From: Opeltia flavorubescens
Taxonomy: Eukaryota > Ascomycota > Lecanoromycetes > Teloschistales > Teloschistaceae
Direction: 5' to 3'
Assembly: GCA_000442125.1 (NCBI GenBank)
Contig: KE546966.1
Coordinates: 86,969-150,968, forward strand
DNA length: 64,000 nucleotides
Under the pieces are notes generated by a model. It was not told the origin of the DNA and ran no database searches. It saw only the letters and a program-made list of their open reading frames with translations. Shown here in pieces: positions 60,516-64,000 of this stretch (its first letter is position 1; every line of letters begins with the position of its first letter). Made by a program: the position numbers and the translations under genes.

Positions 60516-63500
60516 GCCGAGATTGGCTTGTTGCTTGTCATCCTTTTCTACACCGAAATCCCCGGTAAGGCAGATCGTAACCGCTGCTGCATACTCAGGT
60601 CCCAGCGATGTCTTTGCGACCAATTTCAGCAAGAGGTCACGTATCGTGTTCGGTTGCGGGAATGGACGATTCTCTCGGGCTGCCTTGATATGCTTCTGGA
60701 AGATCCGTGAGACTGTCTGCCACCGTCCAATTTCGAGGAGGATTACGCCAATTGCGTAAAGGTCGTGCTCTTTCTGAAACGTGGTGTCAGGAACATTTTG
60801 CCGCTCGGGATGCCGGTATAGGTTTTGATCGGGATCGAAATCGGCTCGTCCAGATGATCTGCCAATCTGTGGACGGGAGTACTCAAAATTCTTGAAATGT
60901 TGAACATACGAACGCCGGCTTCCTCGCGAACCTTCTGATACGGGATCGTGGGTCTGGGGCACAAGTATGATGTTCTCGCTCCGGATACTCTTGTGAACCC
61001 AGCCACAAGCATGCAATTTAAGAATATTAAGGCACAAGACTCGAGCGATTTGCAACTTGTCCCTCACTGACGGCGCCTCTCCTGCGGACGATTCAGAGTT
61101 GGTATGATCAATGTAGGTTTGGAGTGAATGACAATTGGCTAGAGACTGAGCTGTCATTCCTGAGGGTATTTCGAATAGAAGCGCAAGCTGATATCGATCT
61201 GCATCATCTATCCATCCAAGAAATCGAAAAGCACCTATACTATCAAGATCTGGACCTTCCTCATTCATGAGGCTGTCAACGCCAAACGCGGATTCCTGCA
61301 GCAAGGCAGACAATTGACGCATACCACGCTTGACTTTGAACAGTCGTTCCCGCTGGGCCGTGGCCACCTCGGGCCTCTGGTCGTCAGCTGAGAGATCCGG
61401 ATCGTATTTCTTATATTCGACGATGACGTCCTTCCAGGAAAGACTACCTTCGGGCTGATATCGTGCGAACCGTATGTTCGAGCTGCCCACCAATAGTATA
61501 TCGTGCTTTTCCAAACTTCCCTTGAGGGCTTCGACTTCGACGGATTCACTTCTCTGCGTGAGGAGGAGTTGACGCTTCGCCCCCGTCGATGATCCCATAC
61601 CGCAAAGCTGCATTTTGTGCTGGAGTTTCTCCGGGTCATCGCCGCTCTGGGAATCAAGAGATCGAAGACTAGCGTACACTAGGGTTGTCCTTAATCGCAT
61701 CGTCGACTCTCTACATTGCCGCACCAATTCACCGAGCTTCGAGTCTTCGAAAAGAGCCTGGCTTGACCTTTCATGTTGCAGGATCTCAGATGCTGATACG
61801 TCAACGGCCACCTTGCTCCGGTCTCTGTGCATTAACTTAAGTGGCTCCTGTAGCTGAACAGCATCTTGATAGGGCTTATAATACTGCAATGCCAAGCTAC
61901 GGTAAGACGAGAAGACAGCGTTCAACTGTCGTAGACTCTCGGCAACTTCCTGAGTATGATTGATCGAGAGCCCCGGGTCCTCCAGCATCCTGCCGAGGTC
62001 TTCATCGAGCAAGAAGGCAGCAAAGTGTTCCAAAAACAGAACTTGTTTACCAACAGAGTTCTTAACCCGGAGGCTAGGCAGAGGCGTTGACCTGCTCGCG
62101 CAGACGATCGCATGCACGAATTGGGCTAGTGGATATAATTCGGATAATGCAGCTGCGCATTCTACCTTCAGAATGCGTCGCCGGATTACTCCAGGAGCAT
62201 CTCTGACGTGAGAAGCAATGTGATCCTTGATAGTGTGATAGCTACTCCCAGCCCCATCCCCCAGCTTCGCAATCATTGAGTGATTCGCATATATGGAGAT
62301 CCGCTCTTCATTAGGAAGATAAAGGCATGCGGACGTCTCATTAACCATCATTTCCTTCGGGCCTGTGCGTTTCCATACTCCATCATTCGAGAGCTGCATC
62401 GTCGGCGTCTCGAGTAATTCCCTACAAGTGACAATCTTGAGGGACTTCGCCGCCGGAGGGAAAGATTCGCTTAATGTCCTGATGAGGTGGGAGTTTTCCC
62501 TTAGATCTTCGATGAGGGCTCGCGTAGGTTCTGTAGCGACCATTTCTTCGACTGCGGCAGTGTTGAGGCCGCGGTGGGGTGTCCCGAAGAAGAATACGGA
62601 GTAGATTGTATGAGTGATGCCGTTCCATTGGGTTGGGGAGGATGCGGCTTCGATGATTGCCTGGATTGATTGAGCTCCGCCATTTATATTGATTGTTAGA
62701 CTCTGATATCTGATGAAAGTGGAGCCGTACCTGCTTTACCATCAAACCTCCGAAGCTATGCCCAATCAAAATCAACGGTCGTCGCTTGATCATTCGCGTC
62801 AATCACTCTGCATCCCAGCCACGGGCAAGCAGACCTACACATTGCTCATACAACCTCGCCAGATCATCAAGAAACCTCATCGTGTAATCCTGCAGTCTAG
62901 CATGCGATCCACTCTTCTCAAGCTTCGATGGGTAGCCGTAGATGAAGACTTGTATTTCGGAAACGTCCCGCGGGAGGTAGTCGCGGAGCCACATTGCTCC
63001 GCTTGTGTGCTGCCAGGATGCGAATGGTTTTCCTCCGACGCCTGTTACGGCTATGATGCTGCATATATTGTTAGATTTCAAATTGTGGGTGAGGGATGGA
63101 TGGATAGATGGATAGATGAGGGCCTGGACATGAACTTGAGGACGTACTTCACACATTCTCTAGAGGAATTAGAGAGGGGGTTTAGAGGAGTTAGACCGAT
63201 GAATTGGAAGTCCGCTTCGATGAATGTTCTTTGGCATGGGTTTCTTGAGCTATCATCATCATCTACTGTCGGGCCATCGATATCCTGAGGCGTGGCTATT
63301 TGTAAGCTGGCACTTTGATCTGGATCTAATTTTCGCAGTGCTTGCGGTAGTCGGTTGTAGGTTATCGTCCCGGTTTGCTGTGGAAGGGTGTTGGGATCTG
63401 AAGTATGGATGTCGGGTGATAGCGAGGAGTAGAGGATTTCTTCGCCTTCGCTGAGGGGGATTAGCGAGCAGAGGTTTGAGATCGTGTAAGAGGAAGGGAG

Positions 63501-63545
63501 GTTAAGGAAGCGGTAGGTTGCGAATGGGAGGGTTGGGGACGCCAT
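60447..63545 (-). CDS. SERAC1-like alpha/beta hydrolase fused to a C-terminal pseudokinase
   Basis: Four exons, complement(join(60447..62660,62731..62784,62839..63058,63130..63545)), about 967 aa. All phases agree, though the first donor (GTCCAG) is weak. Hydrolase: IIAVTGVGGKPFASW, nucleophile elbow LILIGHSFGG (Ser at about 222), FFFGTPHRGL and ANHSMIAKL with the expected catalytic histidine (about 357). A helical linker follows. Residues about 620 to 960 read as a kinase fold: WKDVIVEYKKY at the lysine position, LALLFEIPSGM as the hinge, then GWVHKSIRSENIILV, where the HRD aspartate is replaced (HKS), and no DFG. This resembles the kinase-like C-termini attached to fungal HeLo proteins (DUF7580 type). 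The lipase part may cleave a lipid or act as a toxin-like effector, with the dead kinase as sensor. This is inference. Confidence 0.78.
63094..63120. repeat. short GGAT/GATA microsatellite
   Basis: A run of GGAT and AGAT tetramers lies inside the first intron of the hydrolase-pseudokinase model. Read as protein it gives only low-complexity residues, which supports treating it as intron. Confidence 0.7.
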
Positions 63546-64000
63546 TGGTTGATTCTTCTTTGATTTAGGTAAAGCTTCGTGGATGCAATTATCTCGGTGG
63601 TTGAAGATGATTCAGGCCTTCAGCCTCGTGCAAGCACCGGCTATACTTACCTTGTAGCTTTGTACAGCATTAGCGCTCCATTGTGGTGGTGGTGTGTGTT
63701 GGTTGGGGTCCATTTTTCCTGCAGCCTGCTTGGAATGGGAGGGATTGCTACGAGGCTGAGTGAAGATGGAGCGTTCTAGGGTGTGGTGCGATCTACGTCA
63801 TATCAACCCTGCCTTTGTCGTTATGGATGTTCGTTTTTATGATAAACTTTTTGACATCCCGCAAGCAGATTTACATCGAATAATCAGAACAAATTTCCAT
63901 CTCACGCCACAAATCAATCTTCCGGCAAAGGAGTCGGGAAAGTGATTAGACTACCTACCAGTGCTCCCCTTCCCCGATCGATGAGTAGAAACGGTATGGT
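63546..64000. other. upstream region of the hydrolase-pseudokinase gene
   Basis: Presumed promoter to the right of the ATG at 63545. No other feature; the window ends here. Confidence 0.45.

Noticed and set aside
62750-62839. An in-frame TGA between the hydrolase's LYEQC and RRPLILIGHS segments.
   Set aside because: A 54-bp GTAGGT-to-CAAG intron removes it in phase and yields the expected CRRPLILIGHSFGG junction.
1-64000. Intact LTR elements, DNA transposons, tRNAs or CRISPR arrays.
   Set aside because: No reverse transcriptase, integrase or transposase motif, no long direct or inverted terminal repeats, no cloverleaf-like A/B box pairs and no spaced repeats were seen by eye. A repeat-library or tRNA search could still find diverged ones.

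Overview
The window reads as nuclear DNA of a filamentous ascomycete (Pezizomycotina). Coding regions are cut by short GT-AG introns of about 50-85 bp. The gene families are typical of that group: a HET-domain protein, three fungal 'rhodopsin-fold' integral membrane proteins, F-box and 2EXR-like proteins, cytochrome P450s, a NACHT-TPR STAND protein and an ankyrin-repeat kinase. No rRNA, tRNA, CRISPR array or intact transposon was found by eye. Genes are sparse, with long non-coding stretches between them, as in an accessory or subtelomere-like region. One N at 53622 shows this is assembled sequence. All exon models below were built by hand from splice motifs, reading phase and family consensus.

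Layout. 1-12.9 kb: catalase-like heme protein (-), HET protein (-), rhodopsin-fold protein 1 (-), F-box protein (-) and an unrecognised membrane-anchored protein (+). 12.9-17.2 kb: a gene-poor stretch, then rhodopsin-fold protein 2 (-). 17.8-25.2 kb: a decayed secondary-metabolite locus with an aristolochene-synthase-like terpene cyclase, three separate P450 genes or remnants and a type III polyketide synthase scrap, all broken. 27-31 kb: a secreted B-type lectin (+), a broken omega-like glutathione S-transferase (-) and rhodopsin-fold protein 3 (-). 32.4-36.9 kb: an apparently intact pair, an AONS-like PLP enzyme (+) facing an O-methyltransferase (-). 39.4-40.6 kb: an intronless protealysin-type M4 metallopeptidase of bacterial character. 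40.6-49 kb: almost empty apart from one coiled-coil exon candidate. 49-52 kb: a small secreted protein (-) and a 2EXR-like protein (+).

52.4-63.5 kb is the most interesting block. It holds three large, signalling-type genes: a DUF7708-like-NACHT-TPR STAND protein (-), a protein kinase fused to ankyrin repeats (+), and a SERAC1-like alpha/beta hydrolase fused to a kinase-like domain that lacks the catalytic HRD aspartate (-). The last two converge and their coding ends overlap by 69 bp. With the HET gene at the left end, the window is rich in fungal NLR-like and allorecognition-type architectures. The idea that the three right-hand genes form one module is inference from position and domain content.
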